Shown here in pieces: positions 28,995 to 38,026 of a stretch of DNA of 64,000 bases (position 1 is the stretch's first letter; every line of letters starts with the position of its first letter). The notes under the pieces are model-generated. The model was not told the origin of the DNA. It ran no database searches and saw only the letters and a list, made by a program, of their open reading frames with translations. Origin of the DNA: Paramesorhizobium leguminum. Its GTDB lineage: Bacteria; Pseudomonadota; Alphaproteobacteria; Rhizobiales; Rhizobiaceae. Position numbers and translations under genes: made by a program. The stretch is from assembly GCF_003217235.1 (NCBI RefSeq), contig NZ_QJTF01000010.1, forward strand, positions 62,001 through 126,000, in the 5' to 3' direction.

Positions 28995-29738
28995 ATGGTC
29001 ATGAACCACGCTTCAAACGGTGGGGCAGGGGGGGAACCCCCGCGCCGCTCGCGGCGGTTCATGACAGTCGCGATGCTGTTCATGACGGGCGTCTTCCTTG
29101 CGCTGGGCACCTGGCAGGTACAGCGGCTGTTCTGGAAGCTGGACCTGATCGCCCGCGTCGAGGCCCGTGTTCACGCGGCGCCAGTGCCGGCGCCTGCGCC
29201 GCCCGATTGGGCCAATGTAACCGCCGGGAATGACGAATATCGGCGCGTCACGGCTTCCGGCATATTCGACTATAATAAAGACGTGCTGGTTCAGGCCGTA
29301 ACCGAATTGGGCGCCGGTTTCTGGGTGATAACGCCGCTTCATCAGCCAGACGGTGCGACGATCCTCGTCAACCGCGGCTTTGTCCCGGCCGACCGCCGCG
29401 ACAGGGCCTCCCGAGCCGCGGGCGAGATTGCCGGGCCGGTCACGATAACCGGCCTTATGCGTATGAGCGAGCCGGGCGGCGCGTTCTTGCGCTCGAACGA
29501 CCCGAAGGCAGGCCGCTGGTATTCCCGCGATGTCGCCGCGATCGCCACCGCTGAGAATCTACACAATGTCGCGCCTTATTTCATCGATGCCGACGCGACG
29601 CCAAATCCCGGCGGCCTGCCTGTCGGCGGCCTGACGGTCGTCCGCTTTCGCAACACCCATTTGGTCTATGCGCTTACCTGGTATGTGCTGGCGCTGATGA
29701 GCGCGGGAGCCGCCTATGCAGTCCGCAAGATGGTTTAG
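28995..29738 (+). CDS. SURF1-family oxidase assembly protein
   Basis: 247 residues. An N-terminal helix (MLFMTGVFLALGTWQVQRLF) ends in the conserved GxWQxxR SURF1 motif, and a C-terminal helix carries HLVYALTWYVLALM. Between them lies the periplasmic domain with ILVNRGFVPADRRDRA. SURF1 proteins help insert heme into heme-copper oxidases; the position after cyoABCD assigns this one to the bo3 oxidase. The upstream region is made of the palindromic repeat and has no clear ribosome site, so the exact start (28995 or the ATG two codons later) is uncertain. Confidence 0.92.
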   Translation: MVMNHASNGGAGGEPPRRSRRFMTVAMLFMTGVFLALGTWQVQRLFWKLDLIARVEARVHAAPVPAPAPPDWANVTAGNDEYRRVTASGIFDYNKDVLVQAVTELGAGFWVITPLHQPDGATILVNRGFVPADRRDRASRAAGEIAGPVTITGLMRMSEPGGAFLRSNDPKAGRWYSRDVAAIATAENLHNVAPYFIDADATPNPGGLPVGGLTVVRFRNTHLVYALTWYVLALMSAGAAYAVRKMV

Positions 29739-29746
29739 CCAGGAAA

Positions 29747-30493
29747 CTAAGCGGCGCGAGGGCTCTCTATGACAAGCTCGACCCGGTCGGCGGCAAACCG
29801 CGTCATTGAATATTGGATCGGCCGGCCATCGAGGTCCGTGTTCAGGGCATGTGTGATGATGACGATGGCGCCCGGCGCGAGTTTGAGTTCTTGGCAGTCG
29901 GTTTCATCCGCATGGCGGGCCTCGACGCGCGTCGACGCGCGGCGGTAGTCTTCGACGCCGCACAATGCCAGCGCTTCGGTGATCGAGCCCGTCCTGCCAT
30001 AGGCCTCCGCAATGCCCGGAAACCGTTCGGCGCTGAACCATGCCGTCGACCGGGATACCGGCACGCCGTCCGCCTTCCCCAGATTTTCGATGCGGATCAG
30101 CATCTCGCCGGGCTCAAGTCCGAGTGCGGAGGTAATCGGTTCGCTTGCCGGCTCGTGTGCGTGGCCGGTCATTTCGCTGCGCGTTTCGCGTGCCTGCCCG
30201 CCAAGCCCGGCTGAAAAGCGCGTGCGCTCGCCGATTGGATAGATGAGCCTCTTCTGGCGCCGGACATAGGTGCCGCGCCCTTGCTCCGATTGCAGCACGC
30301 CTTCATGGGCGAGCGCGGAGATGGCGGCGCGCACCGTGTGGCGGTTGACGCCGAAGCGTTCCGCAAGCTGGTTCTCCGGCGGCAAGCGCCCATTCTCGTC
30401 CGCCAGCCCGCTGGCGATGCCCTGGCGGATACCGTCGGCGACCTGCCGCCACAGTGCCACGCCGACCCCCCGTTGCAACCCGGCCCTTTTCAC
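29747..30493 (-). CDS. phnF: GntR/HutC-family regulator PhnF
   Basis: 248 residues from GTG at 30491-30493 with AAAGGG 8 bases upstream. The N-terminal winged helix reads PPENQLAERFGVNRHTVRAA followed by GRGTYVRR. The C-terminal UTRA ligand domain contains ENLGKADGVPVSRSTAWFSA and IQYSMTRFAADRVEL. It diverges from phnG with 104 bases between. PhnF proteins repress phn genes and respond to a phosphonate-related signal; here a site between the two promoters is expected. It ends 8 bases from the SURF1 stop on the other strand. Confidence 0.93.
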   Translation of the reverse strand: MKRAGLQRGVGVALWRQVADGIRQGIASGLADENGRLPPENQLAERFGVNRHTVRAAISALAHEGVLQSEQGRGTYVRRQKRLIYPIGERTRFSAGLGGQARETRSEMTGHAHEPASEPITSALGLEPGEMLIRIENLGKADGVPVSRSTAWFSAERFPGIAEAYGRTGSITEALALCGVEDYRRASTRVEARHADETDCQELKLAPGAIVIITHALNTDLDGRPIQYSMTRFAADRVELVIESPRAA

Positions 30494-30565
30494 TATTCGT
30501 ACCCTTTCGCGCTCTTGTCATTTGCCCGTCATCGAGACGCGCTATGTAGGAGTTAACTTATCCAC

Positions 30566-30585
30566 TTGTCTAGATCAATATACAA
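30566..30585. promoter_or_regulatory. Candidate PhnF operator
   Basis: TTGTCTAGATCAATATACAA is an imperfect inverted repeat (TTGT...ACAA, with TCTAGA within) centred between phnF and phnG, 12 bases before the phnG start. HutC-type regulators favour TTGT/ACAA symmetric sites. Assignment is inferred from position and symmetry. Confidence 0.35.
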
Positions 30586-30597
30586 TTTGGAAATGCG

Positions 30598-31062
30598 ATG
30601 AATATCGAAACTGAAATTGCAGCGCGGAGGAACCGGATGTCCATCCTGGCGCGTTGCGAGACCCGCCGGCTGCAGGGGCTTTGGGCGAAGCTGGGGCTCG
30701 ACCCGGCCTACAAGCTCCTGCGGGGACCGGAATGCGGGCTCGTGATGTTGCGTGGCCGGACTGGCGGAACCGGAGAAGCCTTCAACATCGGCGAAGCAAC
30801 CGTCACGCGCGCCAGCGTGAAGCTCGATGACGGCTCCGTCGGCCATGCCATGGCGCTCGGACGGGACCATTTGAAGGCGCGGCTCTCCGCTATCGTTGAT
30901 GCCTTATGCCAGAACGTTGAGACGGCCTCCCTGATCAATGCGGAAATTATTGCGCCGATAAGCCGCGAGCTCGACGGCGCGGATGAAAAGCGCCTGATGC
31001 AAACGGCGGCCACCCGGGTTGATTTCTTCACCATGGTGCGCGGAGAAGATGATGCAAGCTGA
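30598..31062 (+). CDS. phnG: C-P lyase subunit PhnG
   Basis: 154 residues, normal for PhnG. RNRMSILARCETRRLQGLWA opens the family, followed by GPECGLVMLRGRTGGTGEAF with its conserved Glu/Gly-rich block and FNIGEATVTRASVKL. PhnG is part of the PhnGHIJ core complex that forms ribose triphosphate phosphonates and cleaves the C-P bond. First gene of the divergent operon controlled by PhnF. Its end overlaps phnH by 11 bases. Confidence 0.96.
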   Translation: MNIETEIAARRNRMSILARCETRRLQGLWAKLGLDPAYKLLRGPECGLVMLRGRTGGTGEAFNIGEATVTRASVKLDDGSVGHAMALGRDHLKARLSAIVDALCQNVETASLINAEIIAPISRELDGADEKRLMQTAATRVDFFTMVRGEDDAS

Positions 31063-31663
31063 AGCAAGCGCACTTGACGGCGGCTTTGCGCAGCCGGTTT
31101 TCGACGCACAGGCGACCTTCCGTGCGATCATGGATGCGATGGCGCGCCCGGCGACGGTCATGCAGGTAGACCCGCGCGCGGTTCCCCCTGCTCCCCTTCA
31201 ATCCTTGGCAGGGGCAATTGCCTGCACACTGATCGATCCCGATACGCCGGTCTGGCTCGATTCCGTACTGGGCGACAACGAAGCCTTGCGGGCATGGCTC
31301 GCCTTCCATGCCAACGCGCGCTTCGTGGAGGCTCCGGCTGGTGCTGCCTTCGCGCTCGTGGCCGATCCCTCGGCAATGCCGCCGCTGGGTCGTTTTGCCC
31401 AAGGCAGCCAGGAATATCCGGACCGCTCGGCAACGCTTATCCTGCAGATCGAGAGCTTCGAGGGCGGTGCGCCGCTCACCTTCCATGGTCCCGGCATCAA
31501 GGGAACGGCTTCAATGGCGCCGCTCGGTCTGCCCTCGGATTTCGCCGGCCAGTGGGATGAGAATGTCAGCCGGTTTCCGCGCGGCATCGATCTCATCCTG
31601 ATCGCCGGTGATGCGATTGCATGCCTGCCGCGTTCGGCGCGCCTCGTCGAAGGGGAGAATTGA
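31052..31663 (+). CDS. phnH: C-P lyase subunit PhnH
   Basis: 203 residues. FDAQATFRAIMDAMARPATV is the PhnH opening, and LDPDTPVWLDSVLGD-like sequence with LTFHGPGIKGTASMAPLGLP marks the core. Two ATGs stand in tandem (31049, 31052); the second was chosen because GGAG lies 6 bases upstream. PhnH is structurally related to PLP-fold domains but binds no cofactor, and it completes the PhnGHIJ complex. Overlap with phnG suggests coupled translation. Confidence 0.95.
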   Translation: MQAEASALDGGFAQPVFDAQATFRAIMDAMARPATVMQVDPRAVPPAPLQSLAGAIACTLIDPDTPVWLDSVLGDNEALRAWLAFHANARFVEAPAGAAFALVADPSAMPPLGRFAQGSQEYPDRSATLILQIESFEGGAPLTFHGPGIKGTASMAPLGLPSDFAGQWDENVSRFPRGIDLILIAGDAIACLPRSARLVEGEN

Positions 31664-31666
31664 ACC

Positions 31667-32764
31667 ATGTATGTTTCAGTCAAGGGCGGCGAAGCGGCCA
31701 TCGATAACGCGCACCGTCTGCTTGCCGACCGCCGCCGCGGCGACCGCTCGGTGCCGGCGCTGACGCTCGACCAGATAGCCGAGCAGCTTGTCCTCGGCGT
31801 CGACCGGGTGATGAGCGAAGGCTCGCTCTATGATCGCCGGCTTGCCGCGCTCGCCATCAAGCAGGCGCGGGGCGACCTGATCGAGGCGATCTTCCTGGTG
31901 CGGGCCTATCGCACGACGCTGCCGCGCTTCGGCTTTGCGGAGCCGGTCGACACGGGAGCCATGCTGGTCGAGCGCCGCATATCGGCCTGCTACAAGGATC
32001 TGCCCGGCGGCCAATTGCTCGGGCCAACCTTCGATTATACGCATCGGCTGCTCGATGAAGCGCTGGACGGCGACCCCGAGGTCGAGCCCGGCGAGACGCG
32101 TGAAGGCGCGACCGAGCCGGTCTCGCGGATCGCGGATATTCTCGGCGGCGAAGGGCTGATCGAAGAGGAAATAAGCGGGAACGACGAGCCTGATGACATC
32201 AACCAGACGCCCTTGGAGTTTCCCCTGTCCCGTGCCATGCGGCTGCAAAGCCTCGCGCGCGGCGACGAAGGTTTTCTGCTGGCGCTCGGCTATTCGACGC
32301 AGCGCGGCTATGCCCGTTCCCACCCCTTTGCCGGTGAAATCCGCATTGGCGAAGTTGAGGTCGAGGTCTTTATGCCCGAACTCGGCTTTGCCGTGCCGGT
32401 TGGCCGGGTGCAGCTTACCGAGTGCCAGATGGTCAACCAGTTCAAGGGTTCGGCCAAGGTGCCACCGCAGTTCACCCGCGGTTATGGTCTCGTCTTCGGT
32501 CAATCGGAGCGCAAGGCGATGGCGATGGCGCTGTGCGACCGCGCCTTGCGCGCCGGGGAACTAGGGGAGGATATCGTCGCGCCGGCGCAGGACCAGGAGT
32601 TTGTGATCTCCCATTGCGACAATGTGCAGGCGACCGGCTTCGTCGAGCATTTAAAGCTGCCGCACCATGTCGATTTCCAGGCCGAACTCGGCCTCGTGCG
32701 TACCATGCGTACGCAATTCGAGCAGGCCGAATCCGCCATGGAAAACAAGGAGGCGGCTGAATGA
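31667..32764 (+). CDS. phnI: C-P lyase subunit PhnI
   Basis: 365 residues. MYVSVKGGEAAIDNAHRLLA is the signature start, with ISACYKDLPGGQLLGPTFDY and SLARGDEGFLLALGYSTQRG further on. PhnI is the nucleosidase that, with PhnG and PhnH, exchanges adenine of ATP for a phosphonate. The length matches E. coli PhnI. The stop overlaps the phnJ start by 4 bases (ATGA). Confidence 0.97.
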   Translation: MYVSVKGGEAAIDNAHRLLADRRRGDRSVPALTLDQIAEQLVLGVDRVMSEGSLYDRRLAALAIKQARGDLIEAIFLVRAYRTTLPRFGFAEPVDTGAMLVERRISACYKDLPGGQLLGPTFDYTHRLLDEALDGDPEVEPGETREGATEPVSRIADILGGEGLIEEEISGNDEPDDINQTPLEFPLSRAMRLQSLARGDEGFLLALGYSTQRGYARSHPFAGEIRIGEVEVEVFMPELGFAVPVGRVQLTECQMVNQFKGSAKVPPQFTRGYGLVFGQSERKAMAMALCDRALRAGELGEDIVAPAQDQEFVISHCDNVQATGFVEHLKLPHHVDFQAELGLVRTMRTQFEQAESAMENKEAAE

Positions 32765-33642
32765 CCGCGCGTACACAAGCATCGAGCTACAATTTCGCTT
32801 ATCTCGACGAGCAGACCAAGCGGATGATCCGGCGTGCCATCCTGAAGGCCATCGCCATTCCCGGCTATCAGGTGCCTTTCGCCAGTCGCGAAATGCCGAT
32901 GCCTTACGGCTGGGGGACGGGGGGCGTTCAGGTCACTGCGGCGATCCTCGGGCCGGACGACGTGCTGAAGGTCATCGACCAGGGCGCCGACGATACGACC
33001 AATGCCGTCTCGATCCGCAAATTCTTCGAGCGTGTCGCTGATGTCGAGACGACGACCCGCACAGTGGATGCCACCATCATCCAGACACGCCACCGCATCC
33101 CTGAGACGCCACTCCGGGAAGGTCAGGTGCTGGTCTATCAGGTGCCCATCCCCGAGCCGCTGCGCTTCCTCGAGCCGCGCGAGACCGAAACGCGAAAGAT
33201 GCATGCGCTGGAGGAATACGGCCTGATGCATGTGAAGCTCTACGAGGATATCGCGCGCAACGGTCATATCGCCACCACCTACGCCTATCCGGTAAAGGTG
33301 GAAGGCCGCTACGTGATGGACCCTTCGCCCACGCCGAAATTCGACAATCCCAAGATGCATATGTCGGAAGCGCTGCAGCTCTTCGGCGCCGGACGCGAGA
33401 AACGCATCTACGCCCTGCCGCCCCATACCGAGGTCGTCAGCCTCGATTTCGAGGATCACCCCTTCGAAGTGCAGCGCTTCGACAAGCCATGCGCCCTGTG
33501 CGGGGGCGGGCAGGTCTATCTCGACGAGGTCGTTCTGGATGATCGCGGCGGGCGCATGTTCGTCTGCTCCGACACCGATCATTGCGAGAGCCGGCGCGCC
33601 GAAGGCCTGCGCGGCGAACTTCTGGGGGAGGTCGCGCAATGA
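32761..33642 (+). CDS. phnJ: Alpha-D-ribose 1-methylphosphonate 5-phosphate C-P lyase PhnJ
   Basis: 293 residues. This radical-SAM enzyme breaks the carbon-phosphorus bond. The four cysteines Cys244, Cys247, Cys269 and Cys275 (CALCGGG and VCSDTDHCES) have the same spacing as in E. coli PhnJ, where three bind the iron-sulfur cluster and one forms the thiyl radical. The glycyl-radical glycine lies in AIPGYQVPF (Gly35). The N-terminal block SYNFAYLDEQTKRMIRRAIL is typical. Overlaps of 4 bases with both neighbours show tight coupling. All known catalytic residues are kept, so the pathway should be active. Confidence 0.98.
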   Translation: MTARTQASSYNFAYLDEQTKRMIRRAILKAIAIPGYQVPFASREMPMPYGWGTGGVQVTAAILGPDDVLKVIDQGADDTTNAVSIRKFFERVADVETTTRTVDATIIQTRHRIPETPLREGQVLVYQVPIPEPLRFLEPRETETRKMHALEEYGLMHVKLYEDIARNGHIATTYAYPVKVEGRYVMDPSPTPKFDNPKMHMSEALQLFGAGREKRIYALPPHTEVVSLDFEDHPFEVQRFDKPCALCGGGQVYLDEVVLDDRGGRMFVCSDTDHCESRRAEGLRGELLGEVAQ

Positions 33643-34457
33643 TCGCCGCCGCCGCGAAGATCGAGAATTTGGATCGCTCAAGCGAAGCGCTGCCGCTGCT
33701 GTCGGTCCGCTCGTTGACCAGGACCTACGGCACCCGCATCGGCTGCGCCGATGTCAGCTTCGACATATGGCCGGGCGAGGTGCTGGCGATAGTCGGCGAA
33801 TCCGGTTCCGGCAAGACGACGCTTTTGAACTGTATCTCGACGCGGCTGGAGCCGACATCGGGAACGATCTCCTATCGTATGCGTGACGGCGAAATGCGCG
33901 ATCTCTATCAGCTCGGAGAAGCTGAAAGACGCCATCTCCTGCGCACCGACTGGGGTTTCGTTCATCAGAACCCGGCGGACGGGCTGCGCATGACCGTATC
34001 CGCCGGCGCCAATGTGGGCGAGCGCCTGATGGCGGTCGGTCAGCGCCATTATGGCAGGCTGCGCGCGACCGCGACCGACTGGCTCGGCCGTGTCGAGATC
34101 GACGCCGGCCGCATCGACGATCAGCCGCGCGCCTTCTCCGGCGGCATGCGCCAGCGCCTGCAGATCGCCCGCAACCTCGTCACCGCGCCACGGCTTGTCT
34201 TCATGGATGAGCCGACAGGCGGCCTCGATGTCTCGGTTCAGGCAAGGCTGCTGGACCTGTTGCGCGGGCTGGTCAACGATCTTGGCCTCGCCGTCATCAT
34301 CGTGACGCACGATCTCGCCGTGGCGCGCCTGTTGTCGCACCGGATGCTGGTGATGAAGGATGGTCGCGTCGTGGAGCATGGGCTGACCGACCGCCTGCTC
34401 GACGATCCGCAAGCGCCCTACACCCAGCTTCTCGTCTCCTCCATCCTGCAAGTCTGA
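33639..34457 (+). CDS. phnK: Phosphonate C-P lyase system ATPase PhnK
   Basis: 272 residues from ATG 33639, overlapping the phnJ stop. ABC cassette with Walker A GESGSGKTTLLNC, signature FSGGMRQRLQ, Walker B LVFMDEPTGGLDVSVQARL and H-loop VTHDLAVARL. The Q-loop region TDWGFVHQNPADGLRMTVSA is specific for PhnK. It resembles dipeptide ATPases but works on the PhnGHIJ core rather than in import. N-terminal 20 residues before PLLSVRSLTRTYG are extra relative to E. coli. Confidence 0.96.
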   Translation: MIAAAAKIENLDRSSEALPLLSVRSLTRTYGTRIGCADVSFDIWPGEVLAIVGESGSGKTTLLNCISTRLEPTSGTISYRMRDGEMRDLYQLGEAERRHLLRTDWGFVHQNPADGLRMTVSAGANVGERLMAVGQRHYGRLRATATDWLGRVEIDAGRIDDQPRAFSGGMRQRLQIARNLVTAPRLVFMDEPTGGLDVSVQARLLDLLRGLVNDLGLAVIIVTHDLAVARLLSHRMLVMKDGRVVEHGLTDRLLDDPQAPYTQLLVSSILQV

Positions 34458-34469
34458 GGCCGCGCCGCC

Positions 34470-35177
34470 ATGATATCAGCCCTTATCGTCTCCGATCTGG
34501 CCAAGACCTTCAAAATGCATCTGCGCGGCGGTATCGAGCTACCCGTGATCGCCGACGCTGCCTTCCTGTTGCGGCCCGGCCAATGCGCTGTGCTCGGCGG
34601 CCCCTCGGGCGCCGGCAAAAGCTCCATCCTCAAGATGCTCTATGGCAATTACGTCGCCAATGCCGGGCAGATCCTCGTGCGGCATCGTGGCAGGGAAGTC
34701 GATCTTGTCCGCGCGGAACCGAGGGCGATCCTCGAACTGCGCCGGGAGACGATCGGTTATGTCAGCCAGTTCCTGCGTGTCGTGCCGCGCGTCAGCGCAC
34801 TCGACATCGTGGCGGAACCGCTGGTCGAACGCGGTATCGACCGCCCCCAGGCAACGCGCCGCGCCGGCGATCTTCTCTCCCGGCTCAATCTTCCCGAACG
34901 GCTGTGGAGCCTGCCCCCCGCCACCTTCTCCGGCGGCGAGCAGCAGCGCGTGAACATCGCGCGCGGCTTCATCACCGATCACCCGATCCTGCTTCTCGAC
35001 GAACCGACGGCTTCGCTCGATGCCGTCAACCGGTCCGTCGTCATCGACATGATCGCGGAGAAAAAAGAAACCGGCGTGGCCCTGCTCGGCATCTTTCATG
35101 ACGCCGATGTGCGGGGCGCCGTCGCCGACACGATCATCGACGTCACCGGCTTCGCGCCACACAGAAGGGATGCCTGA
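34470..35177 (+). CDS. phnL: Phosphonate C-P lyase system ATPase PhnL
   Basis: 235 residues. Walker [21 protein letters not shown], signature [16 protein letters not shown], Walker [19 protein letters not shown] and H-loop [16 protein letters not shown] are intact. FGLC-like Q-loop sequence [20 protein letters not shown] is PhnL-specific. PhnL binds PhnK and the core complex and is needed for phosphonate use. It starts 12 bases after phnK. Confidence 0.96.
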   Translation: MISALIVSDLAKTFKMHLRGGIELPVIADAAFLLRPGQCAVLGGPSGAGKSSILKMLYGNYVANAGQILVRHRGREVDLVRAEPRAILELRRETIGYVSQFLRVVPRVSALDIVAEPLVERGIDRPQATRRAGDLLSRLNLPERLWSLPPATFSGGEQQRVNIARGFITDHPILLLDEPTASLDAVNRSVVIDMIAEKKETGVALLGIFHDADVRGAVADTIIDVTGFAPHRRDA

Positions 35178-35179
35178 CC

Positions 35180-35872
35180 ATGACGCGTCTGTCCGAAACG
35201 CCTGTTATTCACCCGACCGCGCGGCTCGAAAACTGCAGCCTTGGCCGCTACACCGAGGTAGGGGAGGGCGGTCGCCTCACCGAGACGGAACTTGGCGACT
35301 ATTCCTACGTGATGGAGAACTGCCAGAGCTGGTGCGTCACCATCGGCAAGTTTGCCAATATCGCGGCATCGGTGCGCATCAACGCGACGCATCATCCGAT
35401 GTCACGGGCCACGCTGCATCACTTCACCTATCGCGCATCGGATTACTTCGACGATGCCGAACATGAGGCGGATTTCTTCGCCGCCCGCCGCGCCCGCCGG
35501 GTCTTCATCGGCCATGACACCTGGATCGGTCACGGCGTCACCATCCTGCCCGGCGTGACAATCGGCGACGGCGCGATTGTCGGTGCGGGAGCTGTCGTGA
35601 CCAAGGATGTCGCGCCTTATACGATCGTCGGCGGTGTTCCGGCAAAATTCATGCGCCAGCGCTTCTCCCATGACATCGCACAGCGGATGCAGGCGCTGGC
35701 CTGGTGGGACTGGCCGCACGAAAAGCTGCGCCACGCGCTCGACGATTTCCGCCATTTGAGCGCCGAAGCGTTCCTGGAGCGGCATGAAAACGCTGCGTGG
35801 CCCCACGTGACTGTGGATCGTCATGAAACTGCTACTCTCGCGTCAATCGAGCTTCATACGGCGGGAACATGA
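35180..35872 (+). CDS. Phosphonate-cluster acyltransferase, left-handed beta-helix (DapH/VatD-like)
   Basis: 230 residues with hexapeptide repeats. [20 protein letters not shown] begins the helix and [40 protein letters not shown] and [11 protein letters not shown] complete it, the last being typical of XAT-type acetyltransferases. Orthologues sit in C-P lyase clusters of many alphaproteobacteria in this place. The acceptor is not known; acetylation of an aminophosphonate, as by PhnO in E. coli, is a reasonable guess since no phnO is present. It starts 2 bases after phnL. Confidence 0.9.
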   Translation: MTRLSETPVIHPTARLENCSLGRYTEVGEGGRLTETELGDYSYVMENCQSWCVTIGKFANIAASVRINATHHPMSRATLHHFTYRASDYFDDAEHEADFFAARRARRVFIGHDTWIGHGVTILPGVTIGDGAIVGAGAVVTKDVAPYTIVGGVPAKFMRQRFSHDIAQRMQALAWWDWPHEKLRHALDDFRHLSAEAFLERHENAAWPHVTVDRHETATLASIELHTAGT

Positions 35873-35906
35873 TGTTGCCTGGAGCCCCCGTGGAAGGAGG
35901 AATTCG

Positions 35907-36746
35907 ATGACCGCGATTTCCATTCAAAATCTGTCCAAGAGCTTCGGCAAAAAGCGGGCGCTGGACAATATCAGCCTCGATATCAAGCGCGGCGAGATGG
36001 TTGCGCTGATCGGCGCCTCCGGTTCCGGCAAGAGCACGCTCATCCGCCACATCTGCGGGCTGGAAACCGGTCAGGCGGGGGGAAGCAGGATCGATGTTCT
36101 CGGCAATCCGATGCAGGACGGCGGGCGGCTGTCGGCCGGCGCGCGCCAGATGCGCCGCAACATCGGCGTGGTCTTCCAGCAATTCAACCTCGTCGGGCGG
36201 TTGTCGGTCCTGTCGAACGTGCTGCTCGGCAATCTCGGCCGGATACCGGCCTGGCGGGGCACGCTCGGCCTGTTCACGCGCCAGGAGAAGCAAGCCGCCC
36301 GCGAGGCGCTCGTCCGGGTCGGCATTCCCGAAGTTGCGTGGCAACGCGCCTCCACGCTCTCGGGCGGCCAGCAGCAGCGCGCGGCGATTGCCCGCACGCT
36401 CGTGCAGTGCTCCAGCATCCTGATTGCCGATGAACCGATCGCCTCGCTCGATCCATCCTCCGCGCGACGCATCATGGAAATCCTCGCCGCCGTCAACCGC
36501 GACGAGCAGATCACCTGCGTCGTGTCGCTTCATCAGGTCGAATATGCGCGCCGCTATTGCCCGCGCATCGTCGCGCTGCGCGACGGGCGCATCGTCTTCG
36601 ACGGTCCCTCGTCCGAACTGACCAACCAGATGCTGGTGGAGCTTTACGGCGCCAGCTCGGAAGAACTGATTTTGCCGGACGCGCCATTGCAGCCGGCCAA
36701 ACCGAAGCGCGCCACCGAACCGGGACGCGTTGCGGCATTCGCATAA
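35907..36746 (+). CDS. phnC: Phosphonate ABC transporter ATPase PhnC
   Basis: 279 residues from ATG 35907, preceded by AAGGAGGAATTCG; upstream in-frame starts lie inside the acyltransferase gene. Walker [19 protein letters not shown], signature LSGGQQQRAAIARTL, Walker B ILIADEPIASLDPSSARR and H-loop SLHQVEYARRYCPRIVALRD. VVFQQFNLVGRLSVLSNVLL is the PhnC Q-loop. Some 25 residues past the cassette are a low-complexity tail. It energises uptake with PhnD and PhnE. Confidence 0.96.
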   Translation: MTAISIQNLSKSFGKKRALDNISLDIKRGEMVALIGASGSGKSTLIRHICGLETGQAGGSRIDVLGNPMQDGGRLSAGARQMRRNIGVVFQQFNLVGRLSVLSNVLLGNLGRIPAWRGTLGLFTRQEKQAAREALVRVGIPEVAWQRASTLSGGQQQRAAIARTLVQCSSILIADEPIASLDPSSARRIMEILAAVNRDEQITCVVSLHQVEYARRYCPRIVALRDGRIVFDGPSSELTNQMLVELYGASSEELILPDAPLQPAKPKRATEPGRVAAFA

Positions 36747-36779
36747 CTCAACTCACGCACATCAACACGGAGGCCTATC

Positions 36780-37766
36780 ATGAACGCATTTCTGAAGGGC
36801 GCGGCAGTCACTGCCTTTGCCATGGCCCTGTCGGGCGCTGCAATCGCCGAAGAACTCAATTTCGGCATCATCTCCACGGAATCGCAACAGAATCTGAAGC
36901 CGAAATGGGAGCCGTTGCTGGCTGATCTCTCCAAGGCCACCGGCCTGGAGGTGAAGCCCTTCTTCGCGACCGACTATTCCGGCGTCATCGAAGGCATGCG
37001 CTTCGGCAAGGTGCAGCTTGCCTGGTACGGCAACAAGGCGGCGATGGAAGCCGTTGACCGCGCCGATGGCGAAGTGTTCGCCCAATCGGTCAATGTGGAC
37101 GGTAATCCCGGCTACTGGTCCGTCATCGTCGCGCCCAGGGACAGCAAGCTTAACTCGGTCGAAGACCTCTTGAAATGCGACAAGTCGCTGAATTTCGGTT
37201 TGGGCGATCCGAATTCGACGTCCGGTTTTCTGGTCCCGACTACGTTCATCTTCGCGGCCAACAATGTGGACCCGAAGACCTGCTTCAAGAACGTGACCAA
37301 CGCCAACCACGAGACCAATGCCATGGCCGTCGCCAATGGCCAGCTCGACGCGGCGGCGAACAATACCGAGAACATGACGATCATCGAGAAAAATGCCCCT
37401 GATGCGTTTGCCAAGTTGAAAGTGATCTGGAAATCGCCGCTCATTGCGTCCGATCCGCTCGTCTGGCGCAAGGACCTGCCGGAAGCGACCAAGACCAAGC
37501 TCAGGGAGTTCTTCCTGACCTACGGCACCGACCAGTCGAAGGGCGACATCGCCCGCGAAAAGGCAGTGCTCGCCGTTCTCGAATGGGCGCCGTTCAGGGC
37601 ATCGACCGACGACCAGCTCCTGCCGATCCGCATCATGGAGCTCACGAAGAACATCGCCAAGATCAAGGGCGACGCCAAGCTGACCGAGGCCGAGAAGAAG
37701 ACGCAGATCGAGAAGCTGGAAGCTGCGAAGGCCGGGTTCGAGAAAAAGCTCTCGACCCAAGGCTGA
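36780..37766 (+). CDS. phnD: Phosphonate-binding periplasmic protein PhnD
   Basis: 328 residues. Signal peptide with cleavage near Ala23 (GAAIA-EE). The mature start ELNFGIISTESQQNLKPKWE and WYGNKAAMEAVDRADGEVFA are typical of PhnD, with FGLGDPNSTSGFLVPTTFIF the conserved phosphonate-pocket loop. The C-terminus is a lysine- and glutamate-rich helix (about 290-328). PhnD captures phosphonates in the periplasm for the PhnCE transporter. A 188-base palindromic element follows before phnE. Confidence 0.96.
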   Translation: MNAFLKGAAVTAFAMALSGAAIAEELNFGIISTESQQNLKPKWEPLLADLSKATGLEVKPFFATDYSGVIEGMRFGKVQLAWYGNKAAMEAVDRADGEVFAQSVNVDGNPGYWSVIVAPRDSKLNSVEDLLKCDKSLNFGLGDPNSTSGFLVPTTFIFAANNVDPKTCFKNVTNANHETNAMAVANGQLDAAANNTENMTIIEKNAPDAFAKLKVIWKSPLIASDPLVWRKDLPEATKTKLREFFLTYGTDQSKGDIAREKAVLAVLEWAPFRASTDDQLLPIRIMELTKNIAKIKGDAKLTEAEKKTQIEKLEAAKAGFEKKLSTQG

Positions 37767-37773
37767 CCGCTTG

Positions 37774-37961
37774 GAGCAGTTCCTTGTTTGAAACGCTAAT
37801 GTAACTGGAATGCCCCTCATCCGCCTGCCGGCACCTTCTCCCCGTAAAGAAACGGGGAGAAGGAAGAAGCGGCAACATTGATGTCCCCTCTCCCCGTTCT
37901 TCACGGGGAGAGGGTAAGGGTGAGGGGCAGTACAAGCGTTTCATCAAGACAAGAACCGCTT
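37774..37961. repeat. Palindromic repeat element between phnD and phnE
   Basis: Inverted arms TTCTCCCCGTAAAGAAACGG and CCGTTCTTCACGGGGAGAGG are nested in outer arms TGCCCCTCATCC and TAAGGGTGAGGGGCA. Both extreme ends carry GAGCAGTTCCTTGTTTGAAA (and its inverted copy near 37961), resembling end A of the copies at 15721 and 28763. The core sequence is different, so ends and cores seem to be exchanged among elements. Confidence 0.85.
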
Positions 37962-38026
37962 CGTCCCTCCGACCGGCCAATTCCCCACCCAGGAGGGCCG
38001 GTCCCACCACCGGGTCGAGACCACAA